From assembly GCA_022813625.1 (NCBI GenBank), contig JAKLMB010000012.1, positions 248,001-312,000 on the forward strand: a stretch of DNA of 64,000 bases, written 5' to 3'. This DNA is from Aaosphaeria pasadenensis (Eukaryota; Ascomycota; Dothideomycetes; Pleosporales). The position numbers and the translations under genes were made by a program. The notes below the pieces were generated by a model. That model was not told the DNA's origin, did not search any database, and worked only from the letters and a program-made list of their open reading frames with translations. Positions 12,149 through 25,723 of this stretch are shown here, piece after piece. Every line of letters begins with the position of its first letter. Within the stretch, counting starts at the first letter, position 1.

Positions 12149-14317
12149 TATGGGCAATTGGAGAATGCTTCGTGGACACAAGCAACAAGACGATGCCCCA
12201 GGCGTTCAGGCAATGTTTTCTCCCCAACCTGCGTGTACTAGCTGGAGTTTTATAACCATATGGGCTTGAGGCTATGTTTCAGATATGTATTGCCAAGTAT
12301 CGGCGGGCGCATATTTTTGAGGGGCGGTTGGCATGTTAATGAAAGGCTGAGTCTCAGCCTGGTCCATGGTGTTCCTGTTATGGGCCAACAAGCCATCGAA
12401 GAAGATCTCTGTTCAATGTAGAGAAATGAGATCGACGATCTGGGGTATACGATTGGTTCTTGCTTCAACCTGAAAGCCTCCCTGTGATATATAGACCTTT
12501 CTGACCGCAAGAAGCAACATGGATGAGCGAGCCATAAGCCATCATGAACCTCAGCTGGATCGACTAGCCGCCAGCATGCAGCAAGGATGAGGACTAAACA
12601 ATCACATTGGTTGCTCTGGGTTCTTGCATATGTTGGGACGTCCCTGAGAATTACCTCCTGTTCAATCTACTTGCCGGATGAGGCAGCTGGTCTCCATGAA
12701 GTGTAGCATAGCGTGGGGGCTCGTGACACAAGTAAGAACAGTGAATGTAAAAGGATCACGTAAGGCAGGCCTGTACCTAATTAGTTATTCTTAGTGTAGA
12801 TAGGCTTCTATACTTACTTAACTCACTTTCTCAAGGGAATCAGACAGCGTACTAATAAGTGCAGACCAAGGTCCTCAGACCCAGTAATAGGTTACTTCAG
12901 AATATGTCTATCTGCTGTGTAACGAAGCTGGTTGTGAGCATGTGTCCCAAGAATATGTTCAATGTCTGCAATGATAACTTAAACTAAATCCTCTCGCGAT
13001 GGCGAAGTTTATAATAAACCTAACTTTAGCTAAGAAATTACTTATCGTGTGGATCCCGGCACTGTCCTCTCTCTACGACGACTAGTTTGTGCTTATAGCA
13101 GTGAACAAAATTATGAGACGTATCAAAGATCATGCAATCAAGTGCAGCTTGTACCGTCTATCACCGATGAGAGAAATGTCCAAACTGCGACTGCAGTCCC
13201 ATTTCTTCTCTGATCTCCCAATATTCTGACGTTTGTATCTATCCTTGGGAAAGCAGAAAATTGGACATAGCACCATCTACTTTTACCAGATCACACGCCT
13301 ATCAATGTTCAGAAGTGTCAATGGTAAATCGAGGCAGGCTCTTTCTCATTGCAGAAAACTACATGATGATTGAACTGTCAGGTAACCCTCACTCATAGGT
13401 TTGAATCATGTGTATGCTAATTTACAAAGACATCTACATCATGTCGCTCTTCCAGTCAAACCAGCCCACAAAAACTTGGACACTTCACCTGCGCCTATGC
13501 CAATGCAAGAAAGGAAACTCTGACGTGACATGACATGGTGACCAGTGCTGGGTATCTAAACATCAAGGAAACAGTGTAATGAAAATATCGTAATCAAGAA
13601 AAAAGGCTTCCCATGGGCCTAGGGGTATCATTGATGAAAATTTACAATGTAAAAACACAGAAGTGGGAAGTTCAGGCCGTGGATGCTGTTGTAGATGGTT
13701 GTGAGTTGGAAGGGAGGCAATTGCTTCAGTCGTAGGGCTCGATACGCTTGACTAGCAGAAGGCACAAGGTGGAAGGGGTATTTGTTGTAGGGTGAGGAAT
13801 GTGTGCAAGGTGTGCAAAGTGTCGCAATCATATGAGTTCTTGGGCTCTTGGTCGATCCAACATCTACCGTAGGTGTAATGAACCGTAGGAAGAATGTGGA
13901 TTTGTCATGACTTGTCGAAGCGGAGGCCGAAGCCTGCAGGCAGGACGTCCAGAAAGGAAGATGCTGGCTTGTACAAACGAAAAGATGTAGTTATTGTGAT
14001 GATGAGAGATGTGTAGCTCGCTCGGGATTGGGACTGTTCCCAATCGATCCTGCCCGATTATGTTTTCCCAACTCCAAGTAATGCCAGATGCTGATCCACC
14101 TGAAAGAAGATAAACGCCGTACCAAGTTGCTTGGATGGAAGTAGGTATGTAGTACAGAATAGTGTTCAAGTTGTGATTTCTTTCTTTCGAATTCGAGCCT
14201 GGAAGTCCGCGATCCCCAAATTCCTGCTCTTTCAAATTTTCCCTCCTCCGCCAAAAGTCCTCATGATGAATACATAGAATGGAAGTTGAAAAGTCTGTTA
14301 TCATGCGATGTCGTCGT
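12149..14317. other. Intergenic, no gene seen
   Basis: Contains the promoter of the patatin fusion gene on the left and the 3' flank of THO2 on the right. Short frames at 12250-12510, 13628-13831 and 13864-14343 show no domain or splice support. The last overlaps the end of THO2 on the same strand in another frame. Confidence 0.5.
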
Positions 14318-17300
14318 TCATCGCCGCTGCCGCTTTGGATCACCGTTCAGTGCCTCCTCGCCTCGCTCCCTCTTCCGTCCACCACGGTTATCTCGTCTCT
14401 CGTCACGTTGATCGTCCCGTCGTCGATCCCCTCGGTCTTCCCTCCTTTCACCGCCTCTGCCACCTCGAGATGGGTCACCGCGACCTTCGTTCTGGTGGAG
14501 CATAGGGTCCGGTCCGACAGGCGGTCCTCCCCGTCTCATACCCATCTCTTCATTTCTACCCGAAGGCCGTCCATCATCCTTGCGCTCACGTCGCTCTCTG
14601 CCATCGCGCTCTTTATCACGCCGACTACTTCCGCCATCGCCAGCTCGTCTATCGCGGCCAGAGCCACGCTCTCGTTCGTTAGGGCGTTCCTGTTCATCAC
14701 CACGTGGGGTTCGTTCTTCGGGTCCATTACGCGGTGCCCGCTCCTCTCGCGGCGGCCTATCACCTCGTTCCTGAGATCGACTCCTTCCTCTCCGCCTACC
14801 ATCCCTATGGCCACGTTGTTCTTGTCTACCATCATCAAGACGGCCATCGTTACGATTGGAGCTATGATCAGACTTATCACCCCTAGGCTGCTGGTAGTCA
14901 GTTCGAGGGGCGTTAGGTGTACCTGAATGCTGAGGGGGCCCGGCGGGAGGAGCAGCGGCAGGGGGCATATTCCTGCTACCGCGACCACGAACTTGAGGCG
15001 CTGAAGATACGGGGCTCCTCTCTTCTGGCGTAGAGACATTTTGGCTCAGCACGCTCGTAATGGCTCGCAATTGGTTCCCGTCTCGATTTCTTCCGTTGCG
15101 TTCCGTTGAAGATGCCGGACCAGTTGGAACTGAACGCGATGTTGATGGCGACGGGCCTTGTTGTGTTCTGGTTGAGCCACCACGAGGTCCGCTGGGAACA
15201 GAGGGAGAGTCTGTTTGAATTGGGGACGGTCGACCAGCGTTGAAGTTTGAAAGTCTACTTGGGTGGATACCGGGCGCAGTACCCTGAGGAGTAGTTGGCG
15301 TCGCCGCCTGCTGAGCAGGAGCAGGTCGCGGTTGCTCGGGCTCTCTACGAGGGGTATCGCGTCGATCTGATTGCGGGTCTGTTGAAACATTAGCAGAAAG
15401 TTTGTTACGACATGGCCGAGAGTGCATACTTCGTGGGCCAGAAGGAATGGCTTCAGCGGGAGCGTTCAATCTGCCGTAATTAGGATCTTGGGCTGGATGA
15501 GCGGCTGCTCTATGTCCATGAGGTGCGAGGAAGGCGTCGCGAGCTGTTCGAGAAGGAGCATCGCCACGAGGCCCGCGTGGACCTGTAGGCGCCGCACCAG
15601 CCGGCTCGTCACGACGATCCCGCCCTGGAGGTGGTCCGGGATGTGGAGGAGTTCTGCCATGCACTGCACTTTCATTACCTCTCGAGTCACGAGGATCGCG
15701 AACCTCACGAGTTCCTTCATGTCGGGGTGGGTAAGAGGGCGGAACCCTTTCGTCACGCCTAGGAGACGGGTGTCGAGGGTCTCGCTCACGACGAGGTTCC
15801 CTCTCTCGGTCTGACCTATAGCCCTCGTTGCGAGGTCGTTCGTCACCCATGAGGGCAGCCCGTTCTGGGTTGATTATGCCTCGTTCAGCAGGACCAGATG
15901 GTGTGAGTGATTGTGTATTCGATGGCCTATCGCCTGACGGACGTGGTGGAAGGGGGGCACCACGATCGCTGTTCTGATGACTGTGTCGGTATGATCCACT
16001 ATTGTCAGGGGTTGACGGGGTTGGGTGCATGCGGCCGCGACCATCCATTGGAGTAGGGGGCAGAGGGACGCGATCTCTAGGGTCTCTTGGGTGTCGAGGC
16101 TCTCTCGAGTCTCTGTTGTCGTATTGCGGAGGACCCCGGATGTCGCGAGGCGGAGGACGCATTGCTCGCTCGTCCGGATAGTCTCGAAGCTCTCGTGGAT
16201 CCCGGGGATCTCGTTCACGAGAACCCCAGCCAGAGCCTCGTTCAGGTGTCCTGCCACGTGGGCCGCGACCAGGTGACGCTTCACGACGCTCAGCGAACGA
16301 ATCGCGCTGCAAGGGATCCCTTTGTCGATCGTGTCGTACATACTCCGGCGTGGCATTGCTGCGAGGATCGCTTCTATTGTGTCCGCTGAACTCGGGAGGT
16401 GGGCGTTCGCCACCTCGGTCCAATTGCCGAGGACCTCTGGCTGGTAGATGTGCATCTGGCCGGGCAGGTAGGGCGTGAGTAGCCCGGCTTGGATGTATAG
16501 TATGAGCACCTCTACTATCCGACCGACCGACCAGAGGAATAGGTGGAATCGACGATGGCTGGGGCTCAGCATCCTGGGTGTTATCGTTACGCTCGCTTTG
16601 CGAGGCCTCGCCAGGCTCCTGGGTTTCTTCTGGCACGGGGATTTGTTTCTTGTCCGCATCGCTGCTTTCAGCCTCTCCACCATTTGCTCCCGATGCACCG
16701 TTTCTGAAGACTTGTGAGAAAGAGTTGATTGACGGAGAGTGGTATGACTTACGTAGTTGGCTTCTCGGGCTCAAATTCCGGAGCAGCTGCATCAAGTTTC
16801 GAGTTTGCAGGCTCGGGAGCCTGGGGAGTTTTTGGTTGTTCGGATCCGGTTCGGCTGGCAGCGCTGGCATTCGAGGCGTTGGGAGCATTTCGGGTCTTGG
16901 TGTTGTCAGACTTGTGGGAGGCCGTTGGTGTAGTGGCTGGACTTACGTGGTGGAAAATGGCCTGGGTCATCCAGAACTTTTCGTTCTTCTTGAAGTCGCC
17001 GAGGAGGGACATGGCCGTAAGCTTGAGGTCTTCTCTCGAGTCGTTCTGCGACAAATGCTGGATCGTCTGCTGGAGGCCTTTGCCCATCGTCTCCACCTTA
17101 GGAAAATTGGGAGCAATAGCCTTGAGGATGTTGACGGCATTTCGAATGTGCATGTACTCGTCGCTCTTGAGGCAGGTTTCGAGAGCCCTGAAGAGTTGAG
17201 TGTGCCACTTGTACAGGACGCGGCGATAGTCCTCGAAATCTAGGAAGGAAGAAGGCGTACGATCGGCGTTGAATGTTCGACCGAAGCCAGGAAGTGACTT

Positions 17301-20300
17301 TTTCTGGCCTTGGGCAAATTTGGTGTAGTTTGCTTGCTTTGCGTGCCAGAAATTCAGCTCCTTGAGAATGTCGTTCAAGAAACGGCCGAGGTTCTGCGCC
17401 TCACGGCCTGTGCACATGAAGAAGACGTTTGTGAGCAGCTTCTGCCTGAAGAGTTGATCGAGGAGCTTCATGGTCCGGAAGCCCGGCACACCGAGCTCAT
17501 GCATGAATTTGAGCATCGCAGATGCATACTGTGCATCTTGTGGAGACAACATCACGCGGGCCAAGAAGCAATCTTGCAGAATGGTGTCATGAAGTTCCTC
17601 GGAGCGAGCGTCAACCATGGGAATACCATCGAACCATTGATGCATTTCCTCCTTTAAGTGCTCCCGGATCTTGAGAGCGGATTCTAGGACATCTTTGGGT
17701 TCTGCTCTGAGCGACGCACTTAGCTCATGGAAGGCTTGAGAATTTGCGTTTCGCTTGTTGGAGCCTGCTGAACTCATATCACGTCGGTCATTGCGCACAC
17801 GCATTGCTTTGTCCGAGTAAAACTTCCAGGCGGTTGTGTATTCCTTGAGTTCCTTCATGGATGTAGTGGTGAAGACATCTGCGAGCGAGAGTTGCCAAAA
17901 TGTAACGAAGAAGTTGAGACAGATGTGACTGCCGTATGTGTCTGGCATGCGTTCTTTGAGTTGGGTTGCGATGGCGTCAATTGCTGGGTTTGTCCGCCCG
18001 GGCAAAGGTGCAGGAGTTGGTTTCTCCTCGTTTGATGACTCCTTCATCTCCACGTCTTCTTTGACTTCCGTTCCGTCCTCAGTTTCCATAGGCTCCGATT
18101 TAGTGTTGGTAGACTCGGCTTGAGCACCGCTCGTTGAAGATGCCTCGTCAACTCCAGCCATTGGAACGTCGCCATTCGTTTGTTTAGACGAGTCTTCGGT
18201 TTTTGAAGCCGTGAGCGCCAGTTGAGACTTCGCGATTTTGGACTTGATCTCTGCTCGGGCAGCGTTCGACGACCTGGCCAGGCTCTCTCGAGTGATTGCA
18301 AAAGCGATTGGTGGAGCAACTCCGTACAAAGCCATCAGCTCCACCAGTCCTGGGATGGTAGCATTGAATTCGTCGACCGATAGATTGGTGCGAAGGAAAT
18401 CGAGATACTGGTCGAAATTCAGGCGTAAATTGTCGAGATTGATACCCAAAACTTTTAGCGGAGTGTCCGCAAACTCCTCGTGGTACACGTATTGCTCTAA
18501 CTCGAGAGCCATGGTAATGAGGATCTGAGGGGAAAGCCCAGCATTATTCAAAAATGATAAGAGTCGCTTTGAGCCAATAACGCTGTCGTGTCGTTTGTCG
18601 CCAAGGTAGTGTTCGAGGGTGAAGGCGCGCAAAAGAGGCCCTGCGGACAGGCCATGGACCTGGGATTCACTAAGCGATGGGTTGGGTGCAATGCCGCCCA
18701 TTGAGCTGACAAGTTGGTCGAGAATCTGCAGGCCAAAGAACTTCCCGCGAAGCATTTGGTCGGCGATGAACTGCAAAAGAGGCGTAGCGTCCATCTTTGC
18801 GTATTGTTTGTACGCTTTGCCCATGAAAGTCGCGGTGTGTCTGAGCCATGACTTTGTCAACATTCCATCGCCTTCCATCGTTGCACGGGTATTCTTGAAT
18901 GCATTGATGAAAGTCCAATTGAGACAGTCATAGCCAAGAGGTGTGAGATATCGACAACATTCCACCAGAGGCTGAATCATGTTCGAGTAGGATTCAGCTG
19001 CTCTCAATGCCAACTCGAAAACGATGCCAGGGGAAGAGCAAGCCGACGTTGCGAGAGCTCGACCCATCTCGCGTGTGTTTTCGCTACTAATACGCCGGAA
19101 CAGCTGTTGGACAGTGTGGGTAACTTCTGCAAATTTTGGGCGCAACTTCGATTTGCCTGGGCCGGCGAACCAGTTTTGATAGATGCTGTACCTGGTTGCG
19201 GTATCGAATTGAGAGAAGAGAGCCCAGACTTCATTGACGACTCCAGGGTTCTCTCCCGAGTAAGACAAAGCAGGTCCGAGGAATGTTGCCGAAAAGGTGA
19301 TCCATCGTTTGGTGTTTTGCTTGGAGGAATCTCCAGCAAGGTTTTTCCTTGCGATACGGGCGAGTTTGGTCAAGAGCACCGCGTCTTTACCACACTCGAC
19401 ACCAATGAGACCCAAGAGAGAATTGCACAGCTTCAGAACATCATCCACGTTCTGGCATACAGGAACATTGTCCATCCAATCTTCCCAGTAGAAGCGATAG
19501 TCGATACCGTCGCCTGCATCTTTCTCCTCCATCTTAGCCCATCGAAGAGTTCGTCGTGGGACATAATCGGACGGTCGAGCGGCTGCATGTTCGGGAGCGT
19601 GTTTCGATGAAAGGGATGTATCCTCCGGGGAAAAGTCCTTGGATTCTTCGTAAACTTTGCTTAGTGAGTGATGTGCCAATCGGAAAAGGTAGGCATGGAG
19701 GTCAGGATAAACCTCTAGCAACCAAGGGAAACGACTGAGAATGAATAGAGCCTCGGGAATGGCGCCAATACAAAGTAAGCTGCGGAGAAGAGCAACCTTT
19801 TGATCGGCAGGCTCGGGTAATTGTGGTTTCGGCTCGTCATCACTCGTAGGGGTGCCTCTCTCAGAGTCCGGCTTTGAGGATGCTTTGCTTTCGGATTCTC
19901 GGAGGCGGGCAACGGAGGCTGGCTGAGGTACACCTTCGTCTGGGAGAGCACCGGCCATGGCAAGGGCATTGTTAGACCTGCCGCTTGCCTTATCATCTCG
20001 TTCTTTCTTTGCCTTCATAAGTTTGTCGCGGTGTGCAGGCATGTCGGCATCAAGGGGATAGATGTGGGGGTAAAGATCCACAAGGGATATGAACCCTATT
20101 TTGATGAGCAATGCCGCGAGATAAATGAGGTTCTCGGGCAAGATATCATGCGCATCGCGAACGTCGGACGCATAGAAGCGCAGTTTGAATCCTAGTAGTT
20201 GAGCGGCAATTCGATTTCCACTGGGGGGTAAAGTCTTGGTCTCGGCCATCCATTCCTGAGTCCATTTTTGGATGTTTTCGAAGTCGGCAGCCTCAGTCGC

Positions 20301-21653
20301 TTTCTTCTCGGGGCGGTCCGTGCCATCCTTCATATCTGTGTCGTCGAGGTTTTCCAGGGATGCGATGGAACTGGAGATCTTCCGGGCTCCGAGATCAAAC
20401 CAAGCCTTGATACCAAGCTCATCGACACTCTTCCAGAACTCTACATCTCGTTCTTGTCTTAGTCGGAGCTGCTCATCCTTCTGCTCTTCGGTATAATAAT
20501 GAAGTGCAAAATCAGGCGATGCCCATAAAGGCAGGGCTGATACCAAAGGTTCTGTCCATTCGATGCCGTGCGGATCTTTGAGTTCCGGCCACCAGGAGCT
20601 GACACGAAGCAGCTTGACGAAGAACTTCGTGTGCTTGACCAGCAGATTTGCGAAGACATCAAGAGTGACATCTAAGACTCTACCAACGTCAAGATCGAAT
20701 GCGCCAATCAAAGCCTTCACCCTTTGAAATGTCTCCGTTACAACTTCTGCGCTGGGCGGTTCATTGTTGACGGTTGTAAAGTATTCGGTGACCAACTTGG
20801 AGTAGCCCTCAGTCTCCTCGCGAAGCAAGTTGTAATTCGATTGGCGATAGAGGGCGTGAGTAGCCTTACGAATGGCTACGCGAGAGAAGGTCGGTCGAAC
20901 GAGGTTGAGGGTAGTCAGAAGAGAGGTTTCGAGTTCGCTTCGCATGCGCGCCGGGTCTATACCGGTGGTTTCGAGCAAGCCCTTGAGAGGGGCAGTTGTT
21001 GCGCCGGTCTCGGTCAAAGTGCTGATGGTATCCAAGAAGATTGATATCGGATCAATCCCCTCCTCGGGTGAAGGAGTGGCCAATACCTCACTTATGACAG
21101 ATCCAAGCTCGTCGCTGGCGATAGTCCGATCGACGCATGCTTGAATAATCTCTTCAAATGCGATCGAAAGCTGTAGCCAATCTCCTTTACCTAGTTGCTC
21201 CGAAGTCTCTTTCACAAGTTTGCTTCGACCTCCACTGCTCCATGAGGTGACAAGGTCCTGCTTCAGGTATTCATTGTAAATCGATACATTTGGCGACCTA
21301 GGCGACGCCGGTTTCTGTGTTTGTGGTGGAGGGTTCGGTGTTGTCTTGATTGGGGTGGAGGGTGCTGGTGCCTGGGTCTGAGTTGGGGTTTGAGCAGAAG
21401 GTCTATTGGCGGAGGGAATGGTCGCTGGGGGCGACATGGCGGTAGGGGATTGATGGGTCACACTTGGACTCTGAGGAGTACTGTTGTTTCCACCGCGCCC
21501 GCCCGTTCTGCTGCCCCGGCGGCCACCGCGAGCATTGTTCTGGTATTGTTGGTTTCCCAAACCGAGGTTCTGAGGTCGATGAGGCGATGGTCGACTGTTT
21601 GCATCGTTCGACTCGGAACGGTCCCCCCTCTTCCTCTTTCCACCTGGTGCCAT
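14318..21653 (-). CDS. THO2: THO complex subunit 2
   Basis: Two exons, 21653-16753 and 16703-14318, are separated by a 49-nt intron (donor GTAAGT, acceptor TTCAG) and give about 2,428 residues. THO2 is the large scaffold of the nuclear THO/TREX complex, which couples transcription elongation to mRNP packaging and export and limits R-loops. The body is all-helical, with conserved Tho2 segments through about residue 780. A C-terminal domain at about 1240-1440 contains the HICLNFF and WQLSLADVF stretch and the LLDQLFRQK region. After about 1630 the protein becomes a long disordered tail of RD, RE, GP and SR dipeptides, typical of filamentous-fungal THO2. The start at 21653 (MAPGGKRKRGDR) fits the family. 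The open frame runs 70 codons further upstream but looks untranslated. A 30-nt GTAACA..CAACAG stretch near 15390 looks like an intron but is probably too short, and it is kept as coding. Confidence 0.92.
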
Positions 21654-22205
21654 ATTGGAACTCTCTTCGAGATGAGAGCCCAAAGGTGGCGCGAAGCTCA
21701 AGTGAAATCCGTTAGGACCATGCGCGGAGGTGACAGTGAGTTTGGTGTCGCAAAGAACGTCGATGAGCGTGTCAGACGCGAACAACTTCGTAAGTCGTGA
21801 GATTCGGTGACCCACGAAGATGCAAGTTGAGCGCAGTTGCTCGTGAGAGGCGATGGTCGACAATGAGCGTGTTGTAAGGTCGCAGGAACAATGATGAGGG
21901 TCTCAAATTGTCCTGGACACATCTAGCGCGCCAAGACACCGTTATGGTCCGAGCTCCCTTCACCACAGTAGTTTACGTGAAAGGATAGACATAGTGAAAC
22001 ATGATATATTCAAGTCAAATGACGAGTCACACAACAAAGGGAACAGTGAATTTGATCGACGGCAGACAAAAGTGCCGTGAATTGGTTTAATTGGTTGTTT
22101 ATATATAGGCCGTTTTCCGAGGTCTCAATATAAAGGAGCGAACAGACCATCCAAGCTATCGAGAGAGTATATTTACCAGATATACCTTAGGTAGTTAGTT
22201 GGCAG
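21654..22205. other. Promoter of THO2 and 3' flank of HEM1
   Basis: A 552-bp spacer between two minus-strand genes. No further gene is visible. Confidence 0.6.
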
Positions 22206-24188
22206 CTAAGCTGCGGCGCTCACAGCTTTGGCTGTAGCCTGGTGCTCCTTCTCGAGGATAGACTCGAGAACGCCTACAGCGCCTCCGCCTGCCTTCATTT
22301 CTTTGAGAACCTCGTCCACCTCTAGCTGCTTGTCGGTCCAGAGGGGAGCAGCCTCTGCTTCCTTTCCAGGCTCTCCAACACCAATGAAGCCGCCCTCGGC
22401 AGCCCACTCACTGGTACGCTTGATGCCGAGCTGGTTCCAGACGCTGTCAAACGCCTCGACGAGGTGCTCGCGATACTCGCGAGTATGACCAGGAGTTGGA
22501 GTCACGCGAAGTCGCTCTTGGCCAACTGGGACGGTGGGATAGTTGATAGCTTGAACGTAGATGCCCCAATTCTCAAGGAGGAGATCACTGGCCTGCTTGG
22601 CAACCTCTGCGTTGCCTACCAGAACTGGGATAATGTGGCTAGGATTGGGAATGACGGGAATGTTCTTCGCGTTCAAAGAGTCCTTCACGGCACGAGTGTG
22701 CAACTGCTGAAGACGGCGATCGCCTTGATAGTTAGCCTGGTACTCAATGGCAGTCTTTGCGCCAGCCATGGTGGCAGGAGGAAGAGAGGTCGTGAAGATG
22801 AAGCCGGGCGCAAGGGATCTAATGGCATCGACCATCTTGGCAGAGCCAGCAATATAGCCACCAACGCAGCCATATGCTTTACCAAGAGTTCCAGTGATGA
22901 TGTCAATACGGTCCATGATAGTACCCTGGGGCTTTCCAGCCTTGTGGGCGTCGTAGTCAAGATGCTCAGCAACACCGGCTCCGTGCGGTCCGTACATGCC
23001 GACAGCATGGACTTCATCGAGGAAAGTAATGGCTCCGTACTTCTCAGCCAAGTCACAAATTTCCTCAATGGGACCAATCGAGCCGCACATGCTGTAAACA
23101 CTCTCAAACGCAATGATCTTGGGATACTCGGGGGGAATCGAGGCTAGTTTAGCCTCGAGGTCAGCAACGTCATTGTGCTTGAACACCATCTTCTTAGCAC
23201 CAGAGTGTCGGATACCCTGAATCATGGAGGCATGATTGAGGCTGTCGGAAAGAATGACGCAGTTGGGCAATTTGCTTCCCAAAGTCGCAAGGGTAGCATC
23301 GTTAGCGACATAGCAGGAAGAGAAAACCAGAGCGGCTTCCTTTGCATGGAGTTTCGCAATAGTGCCTTCAAGGCCTACAGCGTGCTGGTTATGTCCAGAA
23401 ATATTGCGGGTTCCTCCAGCACCAGCACCATAGTTATCCAAAGTCTCGTGCATCGACTTCAAAACCTGCGGGTTGCGGCCCATTCCGAGGTAGTCGTTGG
23501 AGCACCAGACGGTGACCTTCTCGTCCTTGGAAGCCATGTGAGCGCGGGGAAATTCCTTGGCCAAGCGATTGATGTTATTGAAGTAGCGGTACGATTTATC
23601 CTTGTGCTTCTTGTCCAATTCGGCCTCGTAAAAGCCCTCATAATCGAACTTCGCAGCGGATGGGATTGGCGGAGCGCCAACGGGAGTCGTAGGTTTGGCA
23701 TTGATAGCCTGCTTAGCAGCATGAGGAAACGGAACTGTTTGCGATATCTCAATTAGCCACGCATGTCCAATATTACTGTCAACGTTGCGGGGCGGGAGGG
23801 GTTTGATCGCTCGCTCGCGAAACAACCAGCAATCGTGCGTAAGAAATGATTACCCACCTTGTTTGGCCCGGATCTTCTCGATATCGACAGCCTGCGCCTC
23901 CTTCGAGGTAGAAGTATGCAACTTAGCCCGGTTCACACGAGTGTGGTAAGCGCGCATGCCGCCGAAAGCACCAGCGAGAGCGCTGTTGCCAGAGCGGGCA
24001 CTCTGCACGGCGAGAGCCTTGCCCATTATGGGGCAGCGGCGCCCAAGAACCTGGAGGCTGGACATGCTACCCGCACCGGGAGAGACAGCATGGTTCGAAG
24101 CGGTCGTGGACAGAGAGCGGAGGGTGGCGGGCGAGGTCTTGGAGAGGAACGGGCACATAGAGCTAGACTGACGGAGGAGAGCCTCCAT
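22206..24188 (-). CDS. HEM1: 5-aminolevulinate synthase, mitochondrial
   Basis: Two exons, 24188-23858 and 23734-22206, give 619 residues. The enzyme condenses glycine and succinyl-CoA into 5-aminolevulinate, the first and rate-setting step of heme synthesis in the mitochondrial matrix, using pyridoxal phosphate. The N-terminus is a presequence rich in Ser, Arg and Ala. It holds two Cys-Pro heme-regulatory motifs, MCPFLSK (Cys12) and RRCPIMGK (Cys52). The catalytic core shows CSNDYLGMG, GAGAGGTRNISG, SDSLNHASMI, the cofactor Asp in FLDEVHAVG, and the Schiff-base lysine in TGTLGKAYG (about Lys396). The length matches fungal ALAS. The intron (donor GTGGGT) lies at the junction of the targeting region and the core. 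The ATG at 24188 is the first in frame. CP motifs in ALAS are known heme sensors, so feedback by heme is likely. Confidence 0.96.
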
Positions 24189-25723
24189 GATGATCAATGG
24201 GCGATGGACCGTAGTCAGGGCAGAGAAAGGAAGAAAAGATGGGCTGAAGAGGGTCGAGGGGCGGGATGAGAGAGGGAGGAGGAGGATATGGTGTTAAGAA
24301 GAGAGAAGTTGAGAGAGATTATTAGTCGAGGGACTAGAAATCGATCAATCCCCTAGACCAGGACTTCCACCACCACCATTACCGCCCTACATAGGCACAG
24401 TAATATGTGGTGCGGAGTGTCACCACACAAGTTACACTCACACCCTGGGCCGCCGCAACTCGGCATCCATCAAATGAAGACTTTCTGATTCGTCCCCCAC
24501 TGGGCCCGAGGCCAAATTAATAATAGTGCTAGATATTGCAGACACTGACTTTACGAGGAAATCTGTCCATGCATGCTCTGTGCGCCGATGCGGCATCCAT
24601 AATCGACTCTTTGCATTTCGAACTCCGGGTACTCCGCTACGACAGGCACACGCTCACACTGCAACCACTTTTTGTCTTTGGAAATAATAACATGGCCTGA
24701 GGCGGGTCGTTTAGCTTGTCACTTAGTGCGCGGTTCGTAAAAAGCGCTGGAATGCCGCACTTCGGCATCTTGATGGGTATGAAAGCTCTTCATCGTTGCC
24801 GACCATAATGATGTCTCCACATAGGCCATGATGCTCTTCTCGATGACTGATCGACAGTATCACTCTTCTTTACAGCTTCATGATGGGCAAACGCAAATCA
24901 TATGCTACCGAGCCATTCCCGTCCCATTTACTTCGGACAAAAAAGAGACCAGACCCTCGGTTGGGATCTCCCAATTAGCGCACAATTTGTGTCGGCCTTT
25001 TTAACCACAAGAAGAAAACCAAAACCCGGATCACTACTAGAATGACACTAAATTCCCCAGGGCGTCTCTTGTCTGAGGGGAACTCTCCATTCCAGTTCCG
25101 CGGTCCCTCATGTAGATGGAATCCAGGGCGGAACTCCGTGGACGTGTGGACGTCACGGGGCAGATCTTTGAACTGATCCAGTGCAGTTCGTAGAAATAAG
25201 AACTAGCTAGCTATATCCTCCATGTTCAAAGCCTCAAGCGGAGACCGGTCATCTTCCCAGCGAGGGCTTAAGAATACGTTTCCATAATCATGTGGGGGTG
25301 GCTAGCATCACCATTATTGCATCCTGCGTGATCTAGAACAAACTCATTTGTCGGGTTGTCGTGCCACATTGCAGTCGCCGTTCAATTCCCATATCTCTTT
25401 TGCTCAGACGTGCATATGAACACAGGGGGATTGGATTAAGGAGCCCTGATAGAGCTGTTTGCATTCGTTTTCAGATAAAGATGTGCTTTGTACTTCCTCT
25501 GCTCAACTGTATCGCATCCCAAAACAGACAAAAGAATCATCCAAGGAGACACGAATGCACTTTAGGCGCTCCCTCAGCCTTCAGCAGGCCTTCAACAATC
25601 TTGCGCCCATATCTTCGAATACCACAACACCCTACGCAGAGAGCATCGTGCCGGATTTCATTGCCATTCTGAGTGCCTAAGTTGGCACCATAACTTTGCT
25701 AGACGTGCCCCATAGGAATCTTC
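24189..25723. other. Intergenic region upstream of HEM1
   Basis: This 1.5-kb stretch precedes HEM1 and follows the 3' end of the PPxY membrane protein gene. Frames at 25361-25680 have no visible domain. The right part probably contains the 3' untranslated region of the minus-strand gene ending at 25724. Confidence 0.5.

Noticed and set aside
12250..12510. An 86-codon minus-strand frame upstream of the patatin gene
   Set aside because: No domain and not joinable to the gene, which has a good start at 12148.
14279..16717. Long open frames on the plus strand and in other minus frames across the end of THO2
   Set aside because: The R/D/G/P-rich repetitive codons of the THO2 tail leave other frames open. 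The translations are biased copies of that composition with no domain.
16711..16752. A 42-nt first version of the THO2 intron
   Set aside because: The frame then hits a stop after 14 codons. The acceptor at 16704 joins the long tail in frame.
21654..21863. Upstream extension of THO2 by 70 codons
   Set aside because: The sequence is unlike the family, and a standard THO2 start (MAPGGKRKR) follows.
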